Source of the DNA: Microcaldota archaeon
GTDB taxonomy: Archaea > Micrarchaeota > Micrarchaeia > Micrarchaeales > Micrarchaeaceae
DNA: 9,257 bases
Direction: 5' to 3'
Assembly: GCA_021828345.1 (NCBI GenBank)
Contig: JAJZJI010000042.1
Span: 1-9,257, forward strand
The position numbers were made by a program, and so were the translations under genes. Of this stretch, positions 1 to 7,107 are shown one piece after another; the stretch's first letter is position 1; each line of letters begins with the position of its first letter. The notes under the pieces were generated by a model. That model saw only the letters and a list, made by a program, of their open reading frames with translations. It had not been told where the DNA came from and made no database searches.

Positions 1-71
1 CCCGGGGGGATTTGAACCCCCGACTTACAGGTTAAAAGCCTGCCACTCTAGCCAGCCTGAGTTACGAGCCC
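1..71 (-). tRNA. tRNA-Lys (anticodon UUU), 3' end cut by window edge
   Basis: Read on the minus strand from position 71, a full cloverleaf can be folded. The acceptor 5' strand is GGGCTCG, and the D stem is ACTC/GAGT. The anticodon stem GCAGG/CCTGT closes the loop CTTTTAA, giving anticodon TTT for lysine. A 5-base variable loop is followed by a T arm of GGGGG-TTCAAAT-CCCCC. The 3' acceptor strand begins CGGG at the left edge, so only the last three paired bases and the discriminator are missing. It pairs correctly with GGGCTCG, with one G-T wobble. No intron interrupts the anticodon loop. The gene decodes AAA/AAG lysine codons, which are very common in this AT-rich window. It is divergent from the HerA-like gene. 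Confidence 0.95.
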
Positions 72-84
72 TCTCATTAATAAC

Positions 85-95
85 TATATATTTAA
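85..95 (-). promoter_or_regulatory. TATA-like box for tRNA-Lys
   Basis: On the minus strand the sequence TTAAATATATA lies 14 to 24 bases before the first tRNA base (71). It is the only strong AT box of archaeal type close to the gene. Its closeness leaves little or no room for a 5' leader. The assignment rests on position and composition only. Confidence 0.4.
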
Positions 96-138
96 CCAAC
101 ATGCTTATTATTATTTTCTATAATATTTGATTCATTTC

Positions 139-156
139 CATATATTAATTAATAAA
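139..156 (+). promoter_or_regulatory. AT-rich promoter region of the HerA-like gene
   Basis: The sequence around 139-156 (ATATATTAATTAATAA) is the best TATA-like run upstream of the start at 188. It would place transcription start near 170-175 and give a leader of about 15 bases. A weaker run at 157-165 would fit a leaderless start. No Shine-Dalgarno is visible just before the ATG. Confidence 0.3.
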
Positions 157-187
157 CTAATTAAAGTTATCATTAGAAATATAAGTT

Positions 188-1741
188 ATGAAAGTAAACA
201 TATCTAATTCAGTAGATATTGAATTACAGCAGGTTATGACCGGGCGCTCATGTATAATTGGGCAGAGTGGATCGGGTAAATCATTCTTAATGGGAGTCAT
301 TGCAGAGGAGTTATGCAAAGCAAAAATGCCATTTGTGATTATTGATACTGAAGGAGAGTATTTTAATATAAAAAGTATTTTTAATGCGATATGGGTATCT
401 GATAATAAGGATGCCGATTTAAAATTAGATTCTGATTATAGTAGAATTATAAAAAGTTCCATAGAATCACATACACCGATAATACTAGATGTATCGGAGT
501 CATATGATAGGGTAGGAATTGTTTATACATTTCTTGAAACATTATATAAAATAGAAGATAGCATAAAAGAGCCTTTTCTTGTTATGATAGAAGAAGCGGA
601 TAAGTTTATACCGCAGGTAGTTAAAAAGGAATTAAATCCAATAGAGGAAATAAGTGTACGTGGTAGAAAAAGGGGTATAGGTCTTATAATTGCAACTCAA
701 AGACCAGCAAACATAAGCAAAAATGTGCTCTCCCAGTGCGGCTATGGATTTATAGGTAAATTAACGCTTGAGAATGATCTTTCCGCAATAAGTATACTAT
801 TTGATGATAAAAATATTATGAAAGATATACCAAAACTCGGATCAGGAGAATTTATGATGTTTGGGAGTGGGAGTAATATAATATTCAAAGTTAAACGCAG
901 ACGTTTAAACGCTATTGGCACTACGCCATTAGTTAGAGAATTAAATAGTGAATTTGATATGAAAGGCATAATAGATAATATACGCAATGGAAATAAGAAC
1001 AACCCTAATAATAAAATAGAAAAAAATGATAATAATTTTGATGTAATAACATCCGAATTTACAGAAGAAGATGCGATGGAGTATGCACGATCACATTCTA
1101 GCATTTTTGGCATTAATTTACGTAGAACAGATATTGAAAACCCAATTTCTGTTTATATGCCATTATTAGAATTAAGAATACTTACCCCAAAAGGCAGAAA
1201 GTCCGATTTTGAAATACATTATATAATGATAAATAACTCAATGAGATTTCTTAATAACAAAAAAATGATACTTGAAGGGATACCTAATACGGATATAGAA
1301 TTAAAGAAGAACGAAACGCAAATTTTAGAGGTTATAGCAAAATCTAAGAGTATGGATATTGAAAATATATGTAGGATTACTGGGATGGGCAGAATTGTTG
1401 TTGCAAAATTATTAGCAAGGCTTGTATCAAATAATTTAGTTGTGGAAGTTGATGGACAATTTAGTATTCCAATAAATAAAATAGAGACGGATAGAGTGCA
1501 ATTAAATACAACCATAGCTACATTTAAAAAAAGCCAGATATTAGGGAGTATAGATACGCCTAAGATATTAAAAAAGGCGCAATTATTATTTCCAGGCTCA
1601 AAGGTAAATGCTATTGGGGTAAAATATCTAAAATTTTACTTAGTCAAAATAAGATATAGCAGCACTATAAGACTTATGCTTTTAGACAGTTGCAAAATGA
1701 AGGATTTTAGCAAAATGGTTGATGTATCTGAGTTAATATAA
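188..1741 (+). CDS. HerA-like (DUF87) ATPase with C-terminal winged helix
   Basis: This 517-residue protein is a P-loop ATPase of the HerA/FtsK branch. Walker A is GQSGSGKS at residues 25-32, followed by the family motif FVIIDTEGEY at 49-58. Walker B is FLVMIEEAD at 130-138, with E135/E136 as candidate catalytic glutamates. The hallmark RGRKRG plus IIATQRP, with the likely arginine finger, spans 158-173. Residues from about 375 to 430 look like a winged helix-turn-helix, suggesting DNA binding. The N-terminal HAS-barrel of true HerA is missing, because the P-loop begins almost at once, and no nurA nuclease gene is adjacent. HerA relatives form hexameric rings that translocate or remodel double-stranded DNA; the specific job here is unknown. 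The ATG at 188 is the first start in frame and is preceded by promoter-like AT sequence. The HIT gene follows in the same operon. Confidence 0.85.
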   Translation: MKVNISNSVDIELQQVMTGRSCIIGQSGSGKSFLMGVIAEELCKAKMPFVIIDTEGEYFNIKSIFNAIWVSDNKDADLKLDSDYSRIIKSSIESHTPIILDVSESYDRVGIVYTFLETLYKIEDSIKEPFLVMIEEADKFIPQVVKKELNPIEEISVRGRKRGIGLIIATQRPANISKNVLSQCGYGFIGKLTLENDLSAISILFDDKNIMKDIPKLGSGEFMMFGSGSNIIFKVKRRRLNAIGTTPLVRELNSEFDMKGIIDNIRNGNKNNPNNKIEKNDNNFDVITSEFTEEDAMEYARSHSSIFGINLRRTDIENPISVYMPLLELRILTPKGRKSDFEIHYIMINNSMRFLNNKKMILEGIPNTDIELKKNETQILEVIAKSKSMDIENICRITGMGRIVVAKLLARLVSNNLVVEVDGQFSIPINKIETDRVQLNTTIATFKKSQILGSIDTPKILKKAQLLFPGSKVNAIGVKYLKFYLVKIRYSSTIRLMLLDSCKMKDFSKMVDVSELI

Positions 1742-1753
1742 TTGGTTGGTAGT

Positions 1754-2203
1754 ATGCGGAAAAATAGTATTAAAAAAACATGCGCTTTCTGCAATATTAT
1801 AAATAAAAATGAGGATGCACATATAGTATACGAGGATGATATTAGCCTTGCGTTTCTTGATATACGCCCAATATTCTACGGACATACACTTATAGTGCCC
1901 AAAAAACATATTGAAACAATATATGATTTGGAGGATAGTATTTCAAAAAAATTTATATCTAATATTAAATACGTAGGAAAGGCTGTAGAGATAGCCACAA
2001 AATCGGAGGGTACACTGATTATAGTTAATAACGTTGTAAGTCAGAGTGTGCCTCATTTACACATGCATATAATTCCAAGAAAATTTGGAGATGGGCTTAG
2101 AGGATTTATGTGGCCCAGAAAGCTGTATGAAAGTGAAGAGCACATTTCACTTGTCTTAGAAAATATAAAAAAAGAATTAGAAAAAAGCGATCCTTACTCA
2201 TGA
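1754..2203 (+). CDS. HIT-family nucleotide hydrolase/transferase
   Basis: This 149-residue protein carries the histidine triad as HLHMHIIPR, with H101, H103 and H105; the middle histidines bind the phosphate and perform catalysis in the family. The upstream GHTLIVPKKH (43-52) is also typical. An N-terminal CAFC pair (C10, C13) matches the zinc site of many HIT proteins. Members cleave or transfer nucleotidyl groups from dinucleotides, AMP-lysine, AMP-amides or similar substrates; the substrate cannot be read from this sequence. The start chosen is the ATG at 1754, 12 bases after the HerA-like stop and preceded by the purine-rich GGTTGGT. A TTG at 1742, directly abutting the upstream stop, is an alternative that adds four residues. 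The gene is almost certainly cotranscribed with the HerA-like gene. Its last 10 bases overlap the convergent UPF0173 gene. Confidence 0.9.
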   Translation: MRKNSIKKTCAFCNIINKNEDAHIVYEDDISLAFLDIRPIFYGHTLIVPKKHIETIYDLEDSISKKFISNIKYVGKAVEIATKSEGTLIIVNNVVSQSVPHLHMHIIPRKFGDGLRGFMWPRKLYESEEHISLVLENIKKELEKSDPYS

Positions 2204-2850
2204 GTGTATTCTTCGCCGGGATTTAATACAACTACATTTGTTATGCCCTTACACATTTCCAAAAATTTTGATGGATCCTGCTTTATCTGCTCAAATGTAT
2301 TGTAATGCATTGGTATTGTGACCTTTGCGGCTATCATTTTTGCTGCCTCTGCTGCCTCAGTGGGACCCATTGTATAAAATCCACCTATAGGTAAAAGCGC
2401 TATATCGGGTTTATATAATTTATTTACAAGTTCCATGTCCTTAAATAATGCGGTATCGCCAGCGTGATATATTGTAACATTATCAGCACGCAAAACAATT
2501 CCAGATTCATTACCGCTATGTATGGCATTTGTAAGTGCTACCTCGATATTACCAAGATTGCACATACTTCCCTTATTCATACCAATGATATTTTGTACGC
2601 CAGACTGCTGTGCAAGAGCAGCAGTATCATACATCACTACAAATTTACTATTGTTCTGCTTTGCTATATTAAATGAATCCCCCACATGATCTTGATGATT
2701 ATGCGTAACCATCACATAGTCTATATTAGTAAGATCTTCAGGTTTCATAGAGGCAGTAGGATTCCCATTAAGAAACGGATCTATAACGACCTTGATGTTT
2801 TTGAATTCTATAAGCCATGCCGCGTGACCAAGCCATTTTAGTTTTACCAT
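2194..2850 (-). CDS. UPF0173 family metal-dependent hydrolase (metallo-beta-lactamase fold)
   Basis: This 218-residue protein is close to the usual UPF0173 length. It begins with the family pattern KLKWLGHAAW (H9). The metal-binding HxHxDH motif is THNHQDH, with H50, H52, D54 and H55. Further ligand candidates are H111, then H129 and D132 in YHAGDT, and H182 in IPMHYNTF. The segment LPIGGFYTMGPTEAAEAA (residues 153-170) is also characteristic. The full ligand set suggests an active di-metal hydrolase in the cytoplasm. The family's physiological substrate is not settled, so none is assigned. The ATG at 2850 aligns with the family N-terminus. A TATAAATA box about 32 bases upstream suggests a near-leaderless mRNA. 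Its 3' end overlaps the convergent HIT gene by 10 bases. Confidence 0.92.
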   Translation of the reverse strand: MVKLKWLGHAAWLIEFKNIKVVIDPFLNGNPTASMKPEDLTNIDYVMVTHNHQDHVGDSFNIAKQNNSKFVVMYDTAALAQQSGVQNIIGMNKGSMCNLGNIEVALTNAIHSGNESGIVLRADNVTIYHAGDTALFKDMELVNKLYKPDIALLPIGGFYTMGPTEAAEAAKMIAAKVTIPMHYNTFEQIKQDPSKFLEMCKGITNVVVLNPGEEYTHE

Positions 2851-2875
2851 ATTTATCTATTGCATTTAGAATTAA

Positions 2876-3175
2876 ATTTATTTATATTCTCTTAAGAAAA
2901 ATAGCGCTATTTTAATTAATACCGCAAGAGCCGCAATAGTAGATTATAACGCATTAGTTAAATCTTTAAAATTAAAGCGCATTCGTGGCGCGGCGCTTGA
3001 TGTTTATAATAATGAACCTATAGGTAGTAGTGATATATTTATAATTAAATATGCGAAATCACACAATAATTTACTCATTACCCCGCATTTAGGTGCATCA
3101 ACATACGAAACGGCATTCTGGGCAGCTGAAGAGATATCTGGCAATGTTGCTGAATATCTTTTAAATAATTCATAG
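2876..3175 (+). pseudogene. C-terminal remnant of a D-isomer-specific 2-hydroxyacid dehydrogenase (SerA-like)
   Basis: An open frame without any ATG or GTG start runs from just after a stop at 2873 to a TAG at 3173-3175. It translates to the end of the catalytic region of 3-phosphoglycerate dehydrogenase relatives. In order it shows LKKNSAILINTARAAIVD, then IRGAALDVYNNEP, then NNLLITPHLGAST. These contain the family's arginine (NTAR), glutamate (NNEP) and histidine (TPH) active-site positions. Everything N-terminal is missing, including the GxGxxG nucleotide-binding loop and the first substrate-binding lobe, and no matching sequence precedes it. The usual NTARGG is NTARAA here. There is no ACT domain after it. 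The piece cannot be an active enzyme alone. The reading frame is nonetheless unbroken for about 100 codons, so the truncation is probably recent or the piece is still translated by some unseen route. Confidence 0.85.
2879..2886 (-). promoter_or_regulatory. TATA box of the UPF0173 gene
   Basis: The minus strand reads TATAAATA here, a textbook archaeal TATA sequence. Its centre is about 32 bases before the ATG at 2850, which would leave a leader of roughly six bases. It lies at the very edge of the dehydrogenase remnant, so the promoter sits at or beside the breakpoint that removed the older gene's 5' part. Confidence 0.4.
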
Positions 3176-3217
3176 ATAGTATAAAAACAAATGACATAAA
3201 CGTTGCATAATACATAA

Positions 3218-3228
3218 ATATTATAAAA
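3218..3228 (+). promoter_or_regulatory. TATA box for the 25-residue-repeat gene
   Basis: The run TATTATAAAA is centred about 26 bases before the ATG at 3249. That is the spacing expected if transcription starts at the start codon itself, giving a leaderless mRNA. No Shine-Dalgarno precedes the ATG, which agrees. Confidence 0.5.
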
Positions 3229-3248
3229 GTTAAGTATTCTTTGATTAT

Positions 3249-3623
3249 ATGACAGAATCCACAATGGAGGCAAAATTTAACGTGATTGATCCAATAAAAT
3301 ATTACAAAGATATATTAGACAGAGAACATAACGAAGGTTTACTACATTTTATAAGTTTTGATATCGCTAACGAATTATCCAATGATCCTAAGTATGCGAA
3401 TGCACTGCTAAACTATCCCTATTATAATATACGTGCAATTTATGCATCAGTAACTAAGAATATTGAGCATCAGAAAATTTTATTTAACGATGCTGATTGG
3501 CGCGTTAGAGTTGGTTTAGCAACAAATAAAAATTTGATCAATGATATATTTGAAAAACTAAAATCTGATAAAAACATACAGATAACTTCAATAATAAATG
3601 CACGTAGCGATAAACCTATTTAA
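3249..3623 (+). CDS. Small protein of four 25-residue helical (LRV/HEAT-like) repeats
   Basis: This 124-residue protein has no recognised enzyme motif. From residue 34 it can be cut into units of exactly 25 residues starting at F34, Y59, W84 and N109. The units share a pattern of the type (Y/W)x(I/V)R...A(S/T)xx..., ending in L..D. The best-preserved positions are NIRAIYASVTKN and WRVRVGLATNKN, seen at the same phase. The DxDWRVRxxLAxN signature is that of leucine-rich-variant or HEAT-like repeats, which pack as an alpha solenoid and usually bind other proteins. Residues 1-33 form an acidic/basic helical cap. There is no signal peptide or membrane segment. The start at 3249 is supported by a TATA box 26 bases upstream; M6 is an alternative. 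The gene is convergent with the methionine aminopeptidase gene, and its partner is unknown. Confidence 0.7.
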   Translation: MTESTMEAKFNVIDPIKYYKDILDREHNEGLLHFISFDIANELSNDPKYANALLNYPYYNIRAIYASVTKNIEHQKILFNDADWRVRVGLATNKNLINDIFEKLKSDKNIQITSIINARSDKPI

Positions 3624-3638
3624 TTTATATATAAATTA
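3621..3638. repeat. Perfect 18-bp palindrome spanning both convergent stop codons
   Basis: TAATTTATATATAAATTA reads the same on both strands. Its first three bases are the TAA stop of the 25-residue-repeat gene, and its last three are the TAA of the methionine aminopeptidase gene on the other strand. It is followed on the plus strand by TTTT. It could help end transcription in both directions, but archaeal termination relies mainly on T-runs, and an A/T-only stem would be weak. Confidence 0.7.
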
Positions 3639-4538
3639 TTTTGTAAGAACTCTACATCCACCAGCTTCCACAAGTACTGTAACTTCTGATTGTGATACCA
3701 TCCCATTGCCAATTTCTACAAGAATTGGATGCGCTTGTATAGCACCAAGTTTTAACAGTTCATTTATTCCAGAGTATATACCAAAATGCGATTCGTTTTC
3801 ACTTGCAAGCCAACGCACCGCAAACGGGGTACTACTAAAGTGCTCTTCTATATTCTTAATGAGTGCTCTTGATGAATTAAGTCTTGGTTGCACACTCTCC
3901 ACGTAACTATATATTTCGCACCTGTTACTATCAGCTACCATACCCCTGCCATTAGTAGCAAATGGTTCTATAGATATTACCATTCCTTCCTCTAAAATAT
4001 CCACACTTCCATCATCATAATTGGGTATAAAAAAACCACTATGTAAATTATCTACATCAAGTCCATGACCACCGAGATTTTGTATGGGCTTAACGCCATA
4101 TTTTAATAGTACGGCATTTATCTCTCTACCTATCTCTGATGAAGTAATACCCGCTTTTATTTTAGAAAGCGCGCCTTCCAATGCATAATGAGCAGCGTCT
4201 ACTAATTTTCCATTTTTTCCAGACAGATCGATTGTGATAGCACAATCTCCAGATATACCATCCTTATACGCTCCAAAATCTACTTTTACAATATCATTTT
4301 CGGTAAATATTCGCTCATCGTCAAATGATGGGGTATAATGAGCGGCCTCATTATTTATAGATAAATTTATTGGGAATGCTGGAGAATATCCTTCATCACT
4401 TAAATATTTTTCTGCAGCTATTGCAACCTCCTTCACCAACATACCCGGTTTAACAAGAGTTTTTGCATGCTGCAATGCTTTATATGAGATATGCCCAACT
4501 TCTTCTAAAAGTTTTTCATTCATAATATCATCAGTCAT
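3636..4538 (-). CDS. map: Type II methionine aminopeptidase
   Basis: This 300-residue enzyme removes the initiator methionine from nascent proteins in the cytoplasm. All five metal ligands of the family are present: D87 (VKVDFGAY), D98 (GDCAITID), H158 (GGHGL), E191 (ISIEPFAT) and E285 (SQSEVTVLV). H67 (AAHYTP) is the conserved substrate-contacting histidine. The helical insertion between about 193 and 270 marks type II, the archaeal and eukaryotic form, and the length without an N-terminal extension is archaeal. The ATG at 4538 starts six codons before the next methionine and fits the family N-terminus. It lies 31 bases after the polB stop on the same strand, so it may be cotranscribed with polB. 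A TATA-like box 26 bases upstream may also give it its own leaderless transcript. It is convergent with the 25-residue-repeat gene. Confidence 0.95.
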   Translation of the reverse strand: MTDDIMNEKLLEEVGHISYKALQHAKTLVKPGMLVKEVAIAAEKYLSDEGYSPAFPINLSINNEAAHYTPSFDDERIFTENDIVKVDFGAYKDGISGDCAITIDLSGKNGKLVDAAHYALEGALSKIKAGITSSEIGREINAVLLKYGVKPIQNLGGHGLDVDNLHSGFFIPNYDDGSVDILEEGMVISIEPFATNGRGMVADSNRCEIYSYVESVQPRLNSSRALIKNIEEHFSSTPFAVRWLASENESHFGIYSGINELLKLGAIQAHPILVEIGNGMVSQSEVTVLVEAGGCRVLTK

Positions 4539-4559
4539 TTTATCATCTATAATAAATTT

Positions 4560-4568
4560 AATATATAA
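4560..4568 (-). promoter_or_regulatory. Possible internal TATA box of map
   Basis: TTATATATT on the minus strand is centred on 4564, exactly 26 bases before the map start codon, in the 31-base gap after the polB stop. The region is AT-rich throughout, so this may be chance. If real, map has a leaderless mRNA besides any polB-map readthrough. Confidence 0.3.
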
Positions 4569-4569
4569 T

Positions 4570-7038
4570 TTATAATTTTTTCTGAGTTCCTGACAATTTT
4601 AGCTCGTCCTCTTCAAAATTTAGTTCTTTTAGTATTCGCATCACAGCAGGCATTACCTGATGATTAACATAATAATCAATATCATAGTCCTTCGCGAACT
4701 CTAATAAAACCGCTTTGTCTGATATAGTATTTCCACTCTTCCCTATGACATAACTTATCACAGCGCTTTCCATATCGCTTTTCTTTTTAAGCCCCATATC
4801 TACAGCCTTTTTCGCAGCACCTAATTCTGGTGATTTTGAATCATAATCATCTATCTTCTTTCTAAGTTGGGTATTTATTGCCAATTGATCTAAGGGAACC
4901 ATACCCTCTTTTAATAGTATTATTGTATCTTTTACTATTTGAGCTGCACGTTGTGGACTACCTTCTTTTAATATAGTCTCAAGAACGCGTTTTTGAGTAT
5001 CACGTGCTATTCTTGACCAATCTCTACGTACCAGTTCAAAACCACGTATCTTTATTTTATTATTCTTTGTTATCATTGCGTATTTCTTCTTTGCACCTGC
5101 GCTCCCAGTTGCGGTCTTTTTTCCAACAAATAATCCTCTTACGTAAAAATCTTCCAATTCGAGTTCCATACCCTCTGGTAGATTTTTATTAAACTCTTTC
5201 ATAAATTGAAGCGCGTCCTCCTCACTTTTATCATTAAGCAGTATAACTATTGAATCTGTATCGCTATAGATTACCTTAAATCCATAATTATCCGCTTTTA
5301 ATATGGTATCTTTGATATACTGCCTACCATATGCAGTAACACTACCTGCACATTCTCTTGAATACCACCTAGATCTTGGATAACCTAAATAACCAAAGAA
5401 GGAGTTTGATACAATTTTTAATGCTTGAGATCTGGAACCTAAGAATATATTATCGGGATTCTTTTTATATTCTTTTTTGACAGTTGATCTCTGCTCTATT
5501 AATTGCTTTAATATTATAGGGGTCACAACTTTTTTGGTTTTGCTAAATTTTGTATTTATAGGTGAGAGATGGTAATCCATACAGTCTTCACAAATGGATG
5601 ATGGATCTATGTTATGGGCTATTATTATAGATGGATATAATCCTCTAAAATCGAATATTGCAAGTTTCTCATAAACGCCAGGATCAGGAGTTTTAACATA
5701 GGCGCCTTCAATAGGATTTAACATACGGGCGCGTATTTCCTCGTCATTTGGCTTATTAGGAACTATTTCATTAAACATTGAGGCATAGCGCATCAGCATA
5801 TATTCAACCAACTGACCCGTCGTTGATACCGCAGTATCACTTAATACATTACCAGTTGTCCTTGACAATTCTATCATTATAGGTATAAATTTGTTATAAA
5901 CAGTTTCAAGAGCATGTGAATCAGCAAGATTGTATTCTGCAAGCAGCTTTAGTTCAGACTCTGTTCCATCCCATAATTTAAATATGTCTAATTTTTCAAC
6001 AGTTACCTTTTCAGAGCCAGCTATAGCTTCGTACACATTTTTCAGAGTATAACTGTTTAGCTTTAGTAGATTTTCTGCTGCCCCTACAACAGATATAAAT
6101 TTTACCACTAGATACATATCAACATGGACCCTACCACCAATTTTTACTTTATCTACAAGACCATGCCGCTCTATTCTCGTATCGCCAGATCCTCTAGATA
6201 GATTAAAGTTTATTTTTAATGCCTGAGCGCGTTCAAGCATATATCTGATGTCGAAATTAGCTGAATTGTAACCGGTAATTATATCTACGTCATTTTCTTT
6301 AATTATATTAACAAAATGCTCAAACATTGCACATTCGTCTGGCACATAATCAACAAATGGTAATTCTATTTTTTTAAAAGTTATTACTCTGGTCTCATTT
6401 TTTTTCCTTGATTTTATTGAATAACTTATCATTATAACTGGATCTTTTTCAGGGCGTGGAACACCTAAAGGATTATATGTTTCTATGTCAAAAAAAAGTA
6501 TATTGAGTTGAGGCTCTAATGGCACATGCATTTCTTCAAATTCCTTTAATTCTAATTTATTGTTTTCTTTTAACATTTTAAATGAATAAAGATTGAATGG
6601 TATTATATTTTTATCAAGTGCATAACGCCTTGCAAACGGTATGTCATATTCGAATCTTCTACCATATTTAGACATGACGGCAGCAAGCTTTGGTACATCT
6701 GAAGGAAGTTGCACATATACTTTATATACATTTACCGCTCTGCCAAATAATTCTTTTTTTGTTTCCTCGATTTTAGTGGATGATATTTTTCGACCGTTAT
6801 CATAAAGTTCTGTTTCGGATACATCAGATATTTGTATATTTTTATTTGGTATTAGATAAAAATAGGGTTTAAAGGTACTATCAAATATTTCCTCCGAACT
6901 GCCATCCTTACATTTTACCATTATTCGTATTTTTGCGGCGCCATTAATTATGAGATAATCCAATTCCATTATAGCGCCCTCTAAGGCGAATACTTCTGAT
7001 GTTTGCGTACTTTCATTAGTAGAAACAGATTCTTGCAT
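4570..7038 (-). CDS. polB: Family B DNA polymerase with 3'-5' exonuclease
   Basis: This 822-residue protein copies DNA and proofreads. Exonuclease motifs are intact: Exo I FFDIET (D184, E186), Exo II YNSANFD (N258, D263) and Exo III YNLAD (Y369, D373). Polymerase motif A is DFRGLYPSI (D463), motif B is KIVSNSFFG (K541-G549) and motif C is YSDTDS (D593, D595). KKKY is at 650-653. All catalytic aspartates are kept, so activity is expected, and no intein interrupts the motifs. It is slightly longer than typical archaeal PolB enzymes (about 775-780). About 23 extra residues lie before MELDYLIING, which resembles the usual family N-terminus, so M24 (6969) is an alternative start. The chosen ATG at 7038 has a TATA-like box about 28 bases upstream. 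The C-terminus stops at TQKKL without the aromatic pair of a normal PCNA-binding box. map follows 31 bases downstream. Confidence 0.97.
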   Translation of the reverse strand: MQESVSTNESTQTSEVFALEGAIMELDYLIINGAAKIRIMVKCKDGSSEEIFDSTFKPYFYLIPNKNIQISDVSETELYDNGRKISSTKIEETKKELFGRAVNVYKVYVQLPSDVPKLAAVMSKYGRRFEYDIPFARRYALDKNIIPFNLYSFKMLKENNKLELKEFEEMHVPLEPQLNILFFDIETYNPLGVPRPEKDPVIMISYSIKSRKKNETRVITFKKIELPFVDYVPDECAMFEHFVNIIKENDVDIITGYNSANFDIRYMLERAQALKINFNLSRGSGDTRIERHGLVDKVKIGGRVHVDMYLVVKFISVVGAAENLLKLNSYTLKNVYEAIAGSEKVTVEKLDIFKLWDGTESELKLLAEYNLADSHALETVYNKFIPIMIELSRTTGNVLSDTAVSTTGQLVEYMLMRYASMFNEIVPNKPNDEEIRARMLNPIEGAYVKTPDPGVYEKLAIFDFRGLYPSIIIAHNIDPSSICEDCMDYHLSPINTKFSKTKKVVTPIILKQLIEQRSTVKKEYKKNPDNIFLGSRSQALKIVSNSFFGYLGYPRSRWYSRECAGSVTAYGRQYIKDTILKADNYGFKVIYSDTDSIVILLNDKSEEDALQFMKEFNKNLPEGMELELEDFYVRGLFVGKKTATGSAGAKKKYAMITKNNKIKIRGFELVRRDWSRIARDTQKRVLETILKEGSPQRAAQIVKDTIILLKEGMVPLDQLAINTQLRKKIDDYDSKSPELGAAKKAVDMGLKKKSDMESAVISYVIGKSGNTISDKAVLLEFAKDYDIDYYVNHQVMPAVMRILKELNFEEDELKLSGTQKKL

Positions 7039-7060
7039 AATATATAATATACATTAAATA

Positions 7061-7072
7061 GTTATTTAATAT
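7061..7072 (-). promoter_or_regulatory. TATA-like box of polB
   Basis: ATATTAAATAAC on the minus strand is centred about 28 bases before the ATG at 7038. This suggests a leaderless or nearly leaderless polB mRNA and supports the longer start. The surroundings are strongly AT-rich, so the exact box is uncertain. Confidence 0.35.
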
Positions 7073-7107
7073 TAAAGATTTTGTGTCATCTTAATCGATA
7101 AATACAC

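Noticed and set aside
742..1515. Two minus-strand open frames inside the HerA-like gene
   Set aside because: They are low-complexity hydrophobic shadows of an AT-rich coding region, with no ribosome site and no family resemblance.
3004..3273. Minus-strand open frame of 89 codons
   Set aside because: It is antisense to the dehydrogenase remnant and the repeat-protein promoter. It matches no family and the plus-strand translation is clearly meaningful.
4570..7038. Intein or insertion in polB
   Set aside because: Motifs A, B and C are continuous and normally spaced, and there is no splicing-domain sequence.
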